A DNA stretch of 64,000 nucleotides, from contig NZ_JACESE010000012.1 of NCBI RefSeq assembly GCF_013911965.1, positions 1 to 64,000 on the forward strand, written 5' to 3'. The notes beneath the pieces were generated by a model, which had not been told where the DNA came from, did no database searches, and worked only from the letters and a program-made list of their open reading frames with translations. Position 1 is the first letter of the stretch; every line of letters starts with the position of its first letter. Position numbers and translations under genes: made by a program. This document shows, one piece after another, positions 8,358 through 17,230 of the stretch. Source of the stretch: Phenylobacterium sp. (lineage in GTDB: Bacteria > Pseudomonadota > Alphaproteobacteria > Caulobacterales > Caulobacteraceae).

Positions 8358-9310
8358 GGCGCGGCCTCCGGCGCGGACGGGGCAGGCCGCTTCGCGGCCT
8401 CGGCGATGGTCGAGAGTTCGGCGTCGAACCGCCGGGCCGCCAGGACCACGGTGGCCACCGCATCGGCGAAAAAGTCCCGCGGGATGCCGCCGACGTCGTC
8501 CGTCGGCTGGTGGTACTCCGGGTGGTCCTCGACGCCGAAATAGGCCCAGGGGACGCCCGCCGCGCCCAGGGCCGCATGGTCGGAGGCTTCGCTCCAGTCG
8601 TCGTGGCCCGTCCACGGCGGGCCATCGTGCCCCAGCCGCAACTGGACAGGCGCGGCGGCGGCGACGGCCTCCAGCCGCGGTCGCAGCCAAGGAAAGTGCG
8701 CCGCGCCGGCGGCGTAGAGCTCGCCCTCGGCGCTCTTCGAAATCATGTCCAGATTGATCGCCAGGGCGATCTGCGAAAGCGGGACCGGAGGATTGGCGGC
8801 CAGCGCCTTGGCGCCCGCCAGGCCCAGCTCCTCGGCGTCGAGGACGGCGAACAGCACGGTGTGTCGCGGGGCCTCCTCGGCGAAGGCCTCGGCGATGGCC
8901 AGCAGGCCCGCCACGCCCGAGGCGTTGTCGTCGGCGCCGTTGAAGATCTCACCGTCCTTGACGCCCAGGTGGTCGTAATGGGCGGTGATCAGGAGCACCG
9001 GCCCAGGCCCCCGGCCGGGGATCTGGCCGACCAGATTGACGCCCTCCCGGCTTGCGCCGTCCGCAGAGGCGAAGACGAAGGGCGCCTGAAACCGGCCATA
9101 GGCCGGCTGTACGCCGATCTCGGCGAAGCGCTGCAGAATGTGGATGCGGGCGGCGGCGGCGCCGTCGGTGCCGGTGGCGCGGCCCTGCATCTCGTCGGCG
9201 GCCAGGACCTGCACATCCTGCAACGCCCGGTCGCCCGGGGCCGCCCAGGCCGATGAGGTCAGGCAGGTGGTTGCGGCGAACAGGCACGCCGCCAGAAGTC
9301 TCGTGGTCAT
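8354..9310 (-). CDS. M28-family zinc exopeptidase, secreted
   Basis: A 318-residue protein with a signal peptide (cut near SSAWA-A, residue about 23). The M28 co-catalytic zinc motifs occur in order: HYDHLG, GADDNASG, DAEELGL, NLDMI, SDHAALG and EYHQPTDD. Members are aminopeptidases or carboxypeptidases that release single residues, here likely in the periplasm. The ATG at 9310 begins the signal peptide. It is convergent with the M16 gene with a shared CTAG at the stops. Together the two could break oligopeptides down to amino acids, but that is inference from proximity. Confidence 0.92.
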   Translation of the reverse strand: MTTRLLAACLFAATTCLTSSAWAAPGDRALQDVQVLAADEMQGRATGTDGAAAARIHILQRFAEIGVQPAYGRFQAPFVFASADGASREGVNLVGQIPGRGPGPVLLITAHYDHLGVKDGEIFNGADDNASGVAGLLAIAEAFAEEAPRHTVLFAVLDAEELGLAGAKALAANPPVPLSQIALAINLDMISKSAEGELYAAGAAHFPWLRPRLEAVAAAAPVQLRLGHDGPPWTGHDDWSEASDHAALGAAGVPWAYFGVEDHPEYHQPTDDVGGIPRDFFADAVATVVLAARRFDAELSTIAEAAKRPAPSAPEAAP

Positions 9311-9378
9311 CTTGGCTCCGCTCGCCCCCGCCTGTTGATCGCCCGGCGGCCCTGCGGAGGCAAGCTTGACCACGCGTC

Positions 9379-10224
9379 TCAGTAGACGGTGCCTCCGACG
9401 CCCCCGTCGAGGCTGAGTGCCATCGAGCTGGAGGATTCGGACACCTCCTCCTCCTCGCGGTAGGCGGTGTAGGTCTCCGTCGAGACCATGGTCAGGATCT
9501 TCACGCCGGCGCCGAAGCGACGCAGCAGGGAGCGCTCGTTGCAGTCGCGGGCAGGCTTCTGCGGACGGCAGGTCACCTGACCGCCCGGCGCGTGATAGAG
9601 GGCCTCGTCCTTGCCGCAGACGAGGGTCTGGCCGCCGGAGAAATCGACCTCGCCCGAGAACTCGGCGATGGTCGCCTGCAGCCATGTCCCGGCCAGGCAG
9701 CGGTAGAGCTCGCCGTCGTAGAGGTCCTGCACCTCCCGCTCGGGGAACACTTGCGAGGCGGGGTGCGGCGTCTGCCGCGCGTCGATGCAGACCGCCTGGA
9801 TGACGACGCGGCGCGTGCGGGTCCGGCTGGCCTCGTAGGCCACCCGCTTCTTCCTGCGCGAGCCCTCGACGTTCAGGCCCTGGATCAGGCCGGTGGCCAC
9901 GGGCGGGGAGTAGTAGCCCCCTCCCCCGCCGCCGCCGTAATAGACGGCCGCGCCGCCGCCCGCCCCCGCCCCGGCGCGGGCCGAGGCCGTGACGGTCGCA
10001 CTGGCGCTGGCGTTGACGACCACCGTGGGGGCGACCACCACATTGACGCCCGGCACCTTCACCCCGTGCCCCGGCGTGCAGCAGACGGGCGGCGCCGGCG
10101 GCGTGCAGCAGGTCGGCGGCGGCGGCTCACAGCACTGGGCCTCCGCACGCTCGGGCGTCGCGCTCGCCAGAAGGAACAGGCCGAGGCCCAGAACGAGGCC
10201 CAGCAGGGTCTTTTGCGGCGCCAT
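9379..10224 (-). CDS. Cys/Pro-rich secreted protein of unknown function
   Basis: Not a family I recognise. The product has 281 residues with a clear signal peptide (LLGLVLGLGLFLLASA, cut near AEA-Q). Right after it comes a compact block with three Cys pairs separated by proline runs (CCEPPPP, TCCTPP, VCCTPGHG). A Val/Ala/Gly-rich region and a seven-glycine run flanked by tyrosines (YYGGGGGGGYY) follow. The C-terminal half is more ordinary with a few cysteines and ends in Ser/Glu-rich sequence. Position 10224 is chosen because it starts the signal peptide. It lies near the hfa operon, so a surface role is possible but unproven. Confidence 0.7.
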   Translation of the reverse strand: MAPQKTLLGLVLGLGLFLLASATPERAEAQCCEPPPPTCCTPPAPPVCCTPGHGVKVPGVNVVVAPTVVVNASASATVTASARAGAGAGGGAAVYYGGGGGGGYYSPPVATGLIQGLNVEGSRRKKRVAYEASRTRTRRVVIQAVCIDARQTPHPASQVFPEREVQDLYDGELYRCLAGTWLQATIAEFSGEVDFSGGQTLVCGKDEALYHAPGGQVTCRPQKPARDCNERSLLRRFGAGVKILTMVSTETYTAYREEEEVSESSSSMALSLDGGVGGTVY

Positions 10225-10401
10225 GACGGCCTCCAAAACGGTCACTCGGACCTTGCAAGAATCAGGCCGCGTCGCCCTTCCGGACGACTTGGCCTGCGCC
10301 CTTCCCGAAGCGCGTCCCATCGGGGGACAGGGGCGGCATGGCCCGCATCTTTCTGCAAGCCCCATGCGGCCACGTATTGGCCGCGACCGGAGCCGGCAGC
10401 G

Positions 10402-10953
10402 ATGTCGATGTGCCATTCAAATACAGAACGGTTGATAGACTATTGGCGCGAGCGCGCTCGACCCGGCGCGCCGCCGGCACGCACGGCGATAAGTCCGGCC
10501 GATTTCGCCGATCTGCTGCCGCAGGTGATGATGGTCGGCCGCGTCTCCTCGGGCGTCTATCCGATCCGCCTGGTGGGCGGCCTGGTCAGCGAACTGCACC
10601 AGCGCGACCTGCGCCAGCAGAACGCCATCTCGCTGTTCGGGCCCCGCGAGCGCATGGACCTGCAGTCGGCCCTGGAGATGGCGCGGCGCCGTCCCGAGCC
10701 GATCGTCGTCACCGCCCAGGCCCGCGCCGAGGGCGTCTCGATCGGCATGGAGATCCTGTTCGCGCCGCTGGCCGGCCCCGACGAAGGCCCCGACCGCTTC
10801 CTGGTCCTCTATCAGCCGCTCGCCATGGTCTCACGCCTGCGCGGCGCGCCGATCCTGAGCTTCGCCATCGAGGAGATCCGCAAGGGCGGCCCCGCCAACG
10901 AAGCGGCCCCACGCCTGCGCCTGGCCACGCTGGACGGTCGCCGCATCGCCTGA
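10402..10953 (+). CDS. PAS-domain protein (PAS_5 family)
   Basis: A 183-residue soluble protein resembling the alphaproteobacterial PAS_5 group (PF07310). It has an N-terminal TERLIDYWRE helix typical of the group, a central PAS-like fold with the segment RLVGGLVSELHQRDLRQ, and a short C-terminal tail. No output domain is fused. The ATG at 10402 follows a GGAG-containing site; the ATG at 10408 is an alternative. It is convergent with the TauE/SafE gene (8 bases between stops). In related bacteria these proteins are orphan sensors of unknown signal, so function is open. Confidence 0.8.
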   Translation: MSMCHSNTERLIDYWRERARPGAPPARTAISPADFADLLPQVMMVGRVSSGVYPIRLVGGLVSELHQRDLRQQNAISLFGPRERMDLQSALEMARRRPEPIVVTAQARAEGVSIGMEILFAPLAGPDEGPDRFLVLYQPLAMVSRLRGAPILSFAIEEIRKGGPANEAAPRLRLATLDGRRIA

Positions 10954-10961
10954 CGAGGCGG

Positions 10962-11714
10962 TCAGGCCGTAAGTGCCTCCCACAGGAGTTGGCCGCCGAC
11001 CAGGATCATGAGGATGTAGATGGCCAGGTAGAAGCGGTCGGGACGGATGCGCCGGACGAGCCATACGCCGGCCAGGGTCGAGACGACGGCGACCGGCGCC
11101 AGCACGGCGGCGGTCATCAGGTTCTCGCGCGTGAACTGGCCGAGCGCCAGATAGGCGGGGACCTTCAGCCAGTTCACTGTCGCAAAGAAGATGGCGGTGG
11201 TCCCCACCAGCACCGGCGGGGCGAGGTTCTTGGGCAGCACCCACATCTGGAACGGCGGCTGGCCGGCATGAGCGATCTGGCTCGTGAAACCAGCCGCCAC
11301 GCCCAGGGCGGCGCCGAGGGCCGGCGGCGCGTCCTTCGGCGCCCGGACGCCGCCGCCTCGCATCAGCCAGAGCCGGTGAAGGGCGAAGACGATGCTGATC
11401 GCGCCCAGCACGCCGAGCACCACGGTGGCCGAGACCTGGGCGGCCAGCAGATAACCGAGCAGGATTCCGATCCCCGCCGTCGGGATCATCAGGGCCAGCA
11501 CGCCGCGGTCCCAGCTGCGCCGGAAGGCCCAGACGCCGACCACGTCCTGCAGGATGAGGATGGGCAACAGGATCGCCGCGGCCTTGACCGGAGAGATGGC
11601 GAGCGCCAGCAGCGGCATGGCGATCGCGCCCACGCCGGCGAAGCCGCCCTTGGCCAGGCCCATCAGGACCACGGCCGGCACGGCCATGGCGTAGAAGAAG
11701 GGATCGGTCAGCAC
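10962..11714 (-). CDS. TauE/SafE-family membrane permease (probable sulfite/organosulfonate exporter)
   Basis: A 250-residue integral membrane protein with about eight hydrophobic helices. It carries the family pattern of two homologous halves with a Gly-rich GLAKGGFAGVG segment at the N-terminus and GFTSQIAHAGQPPFQ in the second half. TauE/SafE proteins export sulfite, sulfoacetate or related anions. The GTG at 11714 is preferred over an ATG that would sit inside the preceding gene. The upstream aldo/keto reductase ends 25 bases away on the same strand, so cotranscription is likely. The substrate cannot be read from sequence. Confidence 0.85.
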   Translation of the reverse strand: MLTDPFFYAMAVPAVVLMGLAKGGFAGVGAIAMPLLALAISPVKAAAILLPILILQDVVGVWAFRRSWDRGVLALMIPTAGIGILLGYLLAAQVSATVVLGVLGAISIVFALHRLWLMRGGGVRAPKDAPPALGAALGVAAGFTSQIAHAGQPPFQMWVLPKNLAPPVLVGTTAIFFATVNWLKVPAYLALGQFTRENLMTAAVLAPVAVVSTLAGVWLVRRIRPDRFYLAIYILMILVGGQLLWEALTA

Positions 11715-11739
11715 CGGGTGCGGCTCCGCCCCGCCGCGC

Positions 11740-12702
11740 TCATCCTCCCGCAGGCGCTGGCGCGCTGGCCTCGTCGAGGCGACGCAGGTCTGCATCCGAG
11801 AGCTTCAGCCGCGCCGAGGCCATGAGATCGTTCAGCTGATCGACGCTTGTGGCGCTGGCGATGGGGCCCGTGAGGCCCGGCTGAGCCATCACCCAGGCGA
11901 GCGCCACCTGGGCGTTGGTGGCCGCATGGCCGGCGGCGACCTCGTCGAGGGCGGCCAGGATCTTCAGGCCCCGATCGTCGAGGTACTTCTTCACGCCACG
12001 GCCGCGGGGGCTCTTCGACAGATCCTCCTCGGAACGGTACTTGCCAGTCAGGAAACCGCTGGCGAGGCCGTAATAGGGGATCACCCCGACCTCCTCCTCG
12101 AGGCACAGCTTCTGCAGGCCCGCCTCGAAGCCGGCGCGATCATAGAGGTTGTAGAGCGGCTGTTCGCTCTCATAGCGCGGCAGGCCCTTGGCCCTGGCGA
12201 CGTCCAGCGCCGATTTCAGCCGTTCGGGCGTGAAGTTGGAGGAGCCGATGGCCCGCACCTTGCCGGCCTTGATCAGCCGGGCATAGGCCTCGGCCGTCTC
12301 CTCCTGAGGCGTGTCGGGATCGTCGCGGTGGGACTGGTAGAGGTCGATATAGTCGGTCTTCAGGCGCTTGAGCGAGGCCTCGACCGCCTGCTCGATGTAC
12401 TTGGCCGACAGGCCCTTCATCCCCTCGCCCATCTCGGAGCCGACCTTGGTGGCGAGCACGATCTTGTCGCGCCGGCCGCCCTGGGCGAGCCAGTTCCCGA
12501 TGACCGTCTCCGAGGCCCCCGCGCCCGCCGGCGACCAGCGGGAATAGACGTCGGCGGTGTCGACGGCGTTGAAGCCGCCGTCGACGAAGGTGTCGAGGAT
12601 GGCGAAGGAAGTCTTCTCGTCGGCCGTCCAGCCGAAGACGTTCGTGCCCAGCACCAGGGGTGCGATCTTCAGCTCCGAGCGACCCAGTCGGCGCAGTTCC
12701 AT
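11740..12702 (-). CDS. Aldo/keto reductase
   Basis: A 320-residue NADPH-dependent oxidoreductase of the AKR TIM-barrel superfamily. The catalytic tetrad positions are visible: Asp in NAVDTADVYS, Tyr of the same segment, Lys in VLATKVGS, and His in YQSHRDD. The C-terminal cofactor-binding segment (VIPYYGLASGFLTGKY, then ASATSVDQL) follows. It resembles the AKR11-14 type of general aldehyde/ketone reductase. It is followed closely by the TauE/SafE permease and preceded, 39 bases away, by the GMC oxidoreductase, so the three probably form a unit. Confidence 0.92.
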   Translation of the reverse strand: MELRRLGRSELKIAPLVLGTNVFGWTADEKTSFAILDTFVDGGFNAVDTADVYSRWSPAGAGASETVIGNWLAQGGRRDKIVLATKVGSEMGEGMKGLSAKYIEQAVEASLKRLKTDYIDLYQSHRDDPDTPQEETAEAYARLIKAGKVRAIGSSNFTPERLKSALDVARAKGLPRYESEQPLYNLYDRAGFEAGLQKLCLEEEVGVIPYYGLASGFLTGKYRSEEDLSKSPRGRGVKKYLDDRGLKILAALDEVAAGHAATNAQVALAWVMAQPGLTGPIASATSVDQLNDLMASARLKLSDADLRRLDEASAPAPAGG

Positions 12703-12741
12703 GAGGACCTCCCTCCCCTTGTTATGATCAGGCGGTCTCCG

Positions 12742-14400
12742 TCAGGCGGCCTGCAGACCTCCTTCATAGACCGGCGCGTCCTCGGCCGGCAGGGCCGGGC
12801 GCTTGAGGATCATATCCGAAGCCTTCTCCGCGATCATGATCGTCGGCGCATTGGTGTTGCCGCCGATCAGGGTCGGCATGACCGAGGCGTCGATCACCCG
12901 CAGGCCGGCGATCCCGCGCACCTTCAGCTCGGCGTCGACGACGGCCATGGCGTCGCCGTCCGCGCCCATCTTGCAGGTGCCGACCGGGTGATAGATCGTC
13001 TCGGCCGTGCGCCGGATCCAGGCGTCGATGTCTGCGTCGCTGGCGACCGCCGGCCCCGGATTGATCTCTTCGCCGCGATAGGGGTCGAGCGCGCTCTGGC
13101 GGGCCACGTCGCGCATCATCTTGACGCCTTCGCGCACCGCACGCCGGTCCTCTTCGGTGGCCAGGTAGTTGGCGAAGATGGCCGGATGATCCATGGGATC
13201 GGCCGAGCGCAGGCTGACCTTGCCGCGGCTTTCGGGGCGCAGCTGGCAGACGTGGAAGGTGAAGCCGTCCTTGGCGATGGCCACCTTGCCGTGCTCCTGC
13301 ATGATGGCGAGCACGCAGTGGATCTGCAGGTCGGGCCGGTCAAGGTCGGGCCGCGAGCGCAGGAAGGCGCCCGATTCCAGGAACTGCTGCCGGCCCGGCC
13401 CCTTGTTGAAGAAGACATAGTTCATGCCGACGCCGAGGGTGCGCAGGAGCCCCTTGCGCATGGAATAGGCCGTGATCGGCAGCGGGCATTCCCAGTTCAG
13501 CGTCACATCCAGATGGTCCTGGAGATTGGCGCCGACGCCCTTCAGTTCGTGGACCACCGGGACGCCGTGCTGGCGCAGGTCGTCGGGATCGCCGATGCCG
13601 GAGAGCTGCAGGATCTGGGGCGACTGGACCGCGCCGGCGCAGAGCAGCACCTCGGCGTTGGCATGCGCCACGCGCTTGGCCTTGGTCTTGTCGTCAATGA
13701 ACTCGACGCCGGTCGCCTTGCCGTTCTCGACGACGATGCGGGTCGTGCGCGCGCCGGTCAGGCAGGTCAGGTTGGGCCGCTTCAGGGCCGGATGCAGATA
13801 GCCGCGGGCGGCGCTCCAGCGCTGGCCATCGTGGATGGTGAGCTGATACGGCCCCCAACCTTCCTGCTGGAAGCCGTTGAAATCCTTGGTGATCGGATGC
13901 CCCGCCTGGCGGCCGGCCTCGATCGTCGCCGCGTAGATCGGATTGGTCGACGAGGCCTTGGAGACCTTCAGAGGCCCCTCTCCGCCATGCCATTGGTCGC
14001 CGCCGCCCTCCAGCGCCTCGGAGCGTTTGAAGTAGGGCAGCACCTCGGCATAGGACCAGCCGGTCAGGCCCATCTGGCGCCACTGGTCGTAGTCGCGCGC
14101 GTGGCCGCGGATATAGATCATGCCGTTGATCGAGGACGACCCGCCCCAGCCGCGGCCGCGCGGCCACCACAGCTTCCGATCGTCGAGATGGGGCTCGGCC
14201 TCGGTCCAGAAGCCCCAGTTGTAGGGGCCTTCCTTGCTGATCAGCCCGCCGACGCCGGCCGGCATGCGGACCATGACCGAGTTGTCGCGGCCGCCGGCCT
14301 CCAGCAGCAGGACCTTGTTGGCCGGGTCCTCGCTCAAGCGATTGGCGAGCACGCAGCCGGCGGAGCCGGCCCCGATGATGATGTAGTCGTACCGGTCCAT
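12742..14400 (-). CDS. GMC-family FAD oxidoreductase (choline/alcohol dehydrogenase-like)
   Basis: A 552-residue flavoprotein. The N-terminal FAD-binding GAGSAGCVLANRLSE motif, the GGSSSINGM signature 1, the second GMC signature (GAVQSPQILQLSGIG) and the C-terminal active-site segment with HPVGTCKMG and GGNTNAPTIMIAEKASD are all present. The family oxidises primary alcohols, for example choline, polyethylene glycol or alkanols, to aldehydes. An aldo/keto reductase and an enoyl-CoA hydratase lie on either side on the same strand, which suggests alcohol or fatty-chain catabolism, but the substrate is not determined. Confidence 0.93.
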   Translation of the reverse strand: MDRYDYIIIGAGSAGCVLANRLSEDPANKVLLLEAGGRDNSVMVRMPAGVGGLISKEGPYNWGFWTEAEPHLDDRKLWWPRGRGWGGSSSINGMIYIRGHARDYDQWRQMGLTGWSYAEVLPYFKRSEALEGGGDQWHGGEGPLKVSKASSTNPIYAATIEAGRQAGHPITKDFNGFQQEGWGPYQLTIHDGQRWSAARGYLHPALKRPNLTCLTGARTTRIVVENGKATGVEFIDDKTKAKRVAHANAEVLLCAGAVQSPQILQLSGIGDPDDLRQHGVPVVHELKGVGANLQDHLDVTLNWECPLPITAYSMRKGLLRTLGVGMNYVFFNKGPGRQQFLESGAFLRSRPDLDRPDLQIHCVLAIMQEHGKVAIAKDGFTFHVCQLRPESRGKVSLRSADPMDHPAIFANYLATEEDRRAVREGVKMMRDVARQSALDPYRGEEINPGPAVASDADIDAWIRRTAETIYHPVGTCKMGADGDAMAVVDAELKVRGIAGLRVIDASVMPTLIGGNTNAPTIMIAEKASDMILKRPALPAEDAPVYEGGLQAA

Positions 14401-14465
14401 GACCGCCCCTCCCTGAACGCTGTTTAGTTACACCATTGCGCGGCTCTGAGGCCTTCGCAACCGCC

Positions 14466-15248
14466 TCAACGCCCCTGCCAGTTGGGCTTGCGCTTCTCGG
14501 CGAAGGCGCGGGGGCCTTCCTTGAAATCCTCCGAACGCAGCATGGCGGCGGTGGCGGGGTAGCGCATCTGGCCGGCCATCGCGGCCTCCAGCGAAGGTTC
14601 GTCCAGGCCTTTGAACACCGCCTCCTTGGAGGCGCGGATCGACATCGGCGACAGCTCGCAGATCTGGGCCGCCCAGCGGCGGGCCGCATCCATCAGGTCG
14701 GCGGCGGGGACCACGTCGTTGACGAAGCCGAGCGCCTGGCCCTCGGCCGCCGCCACGCGCCGGCCGGTCAGGATCATGCCCATGGCGGCCTTCAGCCCGA
14801 TCTGGCGCGGCAGGCGATGCAGGCCGCCAGCCAGCGCCGCCAGACCCACGCGCGGCTCCGGCAGGGCGAAGGTGGCGGTGTCGGCGGCGATGATCAGGTC
14901 GCAGGCGAGCGCGATCTCGAAGCCGCCGCCCATGGCCACCCCGTTGACCGCGGCGATGAGCGGCTTGTTGAGATCGAACCTCTGGGTCAGGCCCGCAAAG
15001 CCGCTGGGCGGCAGGCCCATGCCGCCGCCGCTCGCCTGATGCTTCAGGTCGTTGCCGGCGGAGAAGGCCCGCTCCCCCGCGCCGGTGACGATCGCCACCC
15101 ACTGATCCGGATCGGCGGCGAAGGCGTCGAACGCTTCGTGCAGCTCGAAGTGGGCCGGCGCATGCAGGGCGTTCATCACGTCCGGTCGGTTGAGGGTCAC
15201 CACCGTCACCGGCCCCTCGCGGTCGATCTTGATGTGCTCGTAGGCCAC
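14466..15248 (-). CDS. Enoyl-CoA hydratase/isomerase family protein (crotonase)
   Basis: A 260-residue crotonase. The oxyanion-hole segments GERAFSAGNDLK and NGVAMGGGFEIALACD are present. The two acidic catalytic positions are occupied (Glu in GGGFEIA and Glu in LPEPRVGL), consistent with hydratase activity on 2-enoyl-CoA. The GTG at 15248 is chosen because GGGAGGA sits 6 bases upstream; a longer frame lacks a ribosome site. It lies upstream of the GMC oxidoreductase on the same strand, with a gap of 65 bases. The CoA substrate (fatty acid, terpene, amino acid) is unknown. Confidence 0.92.
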   Translation of the reverse strand: MAYEHIKIDREGPVTVVTLNRPDVMNALHAPAHFELHEAFDAFAADPDQWVAIVTGAGERAFSAGNDLKHQASGGGMGLPPSGFAGLTQRFDLNKPLIAAVNGVAMGGGFEIALACDLIIAADTATFALPEPRVGLAALAGGLHRLPRQIGLKAAMGMILTGRRVAAAEGQALGFVNDVVPAADLMDAARRWAAQICELSPMSIRASKEAVFKGLDEPSLEAAMAGQMRYPATAAMLRSEDFKEGPRAFAEKRKPNWQGR

Positions 15249-15418
15249 GGTCGTCCTCCCATTCTTGTCGGCGGAGGCTGGGCGAGGCGCCCTTGGGTCC
15301 GTCAAGGCCGGCGCGGCGCCGGCTGGCGTTCACAGGCCCGTGAGGCGCCGGCCCGGCGCCTTTGCGGCCATGGCGCGTTGGCCCAGGTCAATCGCGCCCG
15401 ACACTCCTGGAGGTCCCT

Positions 15419-16765
15419 GTGACGCAAGTTCGATCCAGGCCGCCCCGTGTGGTCATCGCCGGCGCTGGCTTCGCAGGCATGCAGGCGGCCAAGGCCCTGG
15501 CCGAGGCGCCGGTCGAGGTGGTGGTGATCGACCGCCAGAACCACCAGTCGTTCCAGCCCCTGCTCTATCAGGTGGCGACCGCGGCGCTGACGCCGGCCGA
15601 TGTCGCCTGGCCGATCCGATGGATGCTGCGGGGCCAGAAGAACGCTCAGGTGTACATGGCCGAGGCGCAGGGGATCGACCGGGCCCGGCGGCGGCTGATC
15701 ACCTCGGGCGGGGACTTCGCCTACGACTGGCTCGTGCTCGCCACCGGCGCCACCCACGCCTATTTCGGACATGAGGAATGGGCGGCCTTCGCGCCGGGCC
15801 TGAAGCGGCTGGAGGACGCCACGGAGATTCGCCGGCGCGTCCTGATGGCCTTCGAGCAGGCGGAGCTGGCCGACACGGACGACGAACGTCGCGACCTGAC
15901 CACCTTCGTCATCGTCGGCGGCGGCCCGACGGGGGTGGAGATGGCCGGCGCCATCTCCGACATCGCCCGTCAGGCCCTGCCCCCTGACTTCCGGCGCATC
16001 GATCCGCGTGAGGCGCGCGTGATCCTGGTCGAGGCGGGACCTCGCATTCTGTCGGCCTTTCCGGAGGACCTGAGCGACTACGCCCGGCAGGCCCTGGAGA
16101 AGCGGGGCGTCAAGGTCCGCACCGGCGCGGCCGTCACCGAGATCGACGCGAGCGGAGTGCGGATCGGCGAGGAGACGCTCCACGCCGGCGCGGTCGTCTG
16201 GGCCGCCGGCGTGGCGGCTTCGGCGGCGGGCAAGTGGCTGGACGCCGAGCAGGACCGCGCCGGCCGCGTCTTGGTCTCGCGCGACCTCTCCGTTCCGGGC
16301 GCGCCGGAAATCTTCGCCATCGGGGACACGGCCCTGGCGAAGACCGAAGACGGCAAGCCCGTGCCCGGGCTCGCGCCGGCGGCCAAGCAGATGGGGGCCT
16401 ATGTCGGCCGGGTGATCGCCGCCCAGGCGGCCGGGACTGCGCCGCCGGAGCCCTTCGCCTACAGGCACCAGGGCGACCTGGCGACCATCGGCCGCGACGC
16501 CGCCATCGTGAAGCGGAACGACATGCAGCTGACGGGCTTCGTCGGCTGGGTCTTCTGGAGCGCGATCCACATCTTCTTCCTGATCGGGACGCGCAACCGC
16601 ATCGCCGTCGCCTTCAGCTGGTTCTGGGAATATGTGACCTTCGGCCGCCGCTCTCGCCTGATCACAGAGCCTGCGGCGCCGGGCTGCTTCGAACCCAAGA
16701 GCCAGGGCGGCCGCCCGACGGCCGACCGCGCCGCAGCCGCCACGGCGCGCCGGGTCTGGTCGTAG
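15419..16765 (+). CDS. ndh: Type II NADH:quinone dehydrogenase (NDH-2)
   Basis: A 448-residue single-subunit FAD enzyme that passes electrons from NADH to quinone without pumping protons. Two Rossmann motifs are visible: GAGFAGMQAAKAL for FAD near the N-terminus, and VIVGGGPTGVEMAGA for NADH near residue 165. The FAIGDTA motif near residue 300 binds FAD. The C-terminal region has a hydrophobic stretch that would lie on the membrane. The GTG at 15419 has a TGGAGG site 8 bases upstream. It is divergent from the enoyl-CoA hydratase gene. Confidence 0.93.
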   Translation: MTQVRSRPPRVVIAGAGFAGMQAAKALAEAPVEVVVIDRQNHQSFQPLLYQVATAALTPADVAWPIRWMLRGQKNAQVYMAEAQGIDRARRRLITSGGDFAYDWLVLATGATHAYFGHEEWAAFAPGLKRLEDATEIRRRVLMAFEQAELADTDDERRDLTTFVIVGGGPTGVEMAGAISDIARQALPPDFRRIDPREARVILVEAGPRILSAFPEDLSDYARQALEKRGVKVRTGAAVTEIDASGVRIGEETLHAGAVVWAAGVAASAAGKWLDAEQDRAGRVLVSRDLSVPGAPEIFAIGDTALAKTEDGKPVPGLAPAAKQMGAYVGRVIAAQAAGTAPPEPFAYRHQGDLATIGRDAAIVKRNDMQLTGFVGWVFWSAIHIFFLIGTRNRIAVAFSWFWEYVTFGRRSRLITEPAAPGCFEPKSQGGRPTADRAAAATARRVWS

Positions 16766-16794
16766 CGCCGCGCGCGCCAGGAGGCGTCCGGGGT

Positions 16795-16820
16795 GGAACA
16801 GGCCCCGCCGCCGCCGGGTT
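16795..16820 (+). promoter_or_regulatory. EcfG-like promoter (GGAAC-N17-GGTT)
   Basis: GGAAC at 16795-16799, 17 bases, then GGTT at 16817-16820. The alphaproteobacterial general-stress sigma EcfG/SigT recognises GGAAC-N16/17-CGTT, so one base of the -10 differs. Transcription would start about 50 bases before the 106-residue protein gene. It is one of several such motifs in this window. Confidence 0.45.
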
Positions 16821-16878
16821 GACCCACTCCGCAGCTCAACGCGCCGCCCCGGCGGCCCGAGACGAAGAGGAGGCTCCC

Positions 16879-17199
16879 ATGAAGCGGACCGATGAGGGAC
16901 AGGACCCCGGCGCTGACCGCCAGGACGCGCGCGAAAACCGCCGCGCGCTCGAGCACGGTTCCAGCAACTCGACCGCCGACTATGCGGTGGAAGGGCGGCC
17001 CAACCCCGAGGACCGCTACATCGACGCGCCCTACGCCCGCCCGGCCAAGCCCCTGGCCCCGGACGAAAAGCCCGATCAGCTCGCCGACAAGGTCGCGCAG
17101 ACGAAGGACGCCGAGGAGGCCCGGACCGACGAGTCCGTGGAAGAGAGCTTCCCCGCCAGCGATCCCCCCAGTTTCCAGCCGAAGCGCGACGGAAGCTGA
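16879..17199 (+). CDS. Small hydrophilic protein with C-terminal ESFPASDPPS motif
   Basis: A 106-residue, highly charged protein with no signal, membrane segment or recognisable fold, probably largely disordered. The C-terminus has ESFPASDPPS, a motif I have seen at the ends of many short alphaproteobacterial proteins of unknown role. GAGGAGG lies just upstream of the ATG at 16879. The EcfG-like promoter 60 bases upstream suggests general-stress control, which fits the hydrophilin-like composition; this is inference. It is convergent with the next gene. Confidence 0.75.
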   Translation: MKRTDEGQDPGADRQDARENRRALEHGSSNSTADYAVEGRPNPEDRYIDAPYARPAKPLAPDEKPDQLADKVAQTKDAEEARTDESVEESFPASDPPSFQPKRDGS

Positions 17200-17230
17200 T
17201 CGCCCCCGAGGCGCGCCGCCCGGAGGCGGC

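Noticed and set aside
4161-8690. A very long minus-strand open frame (about 1500 codons) opposite hfaD and the M16 gene
   Set aside because: It is the antisense shadow of GC-rich genes with strong codon bias. It has no family resemblance, and hfaD, M16 and M28 genes are well supported on this DNA.
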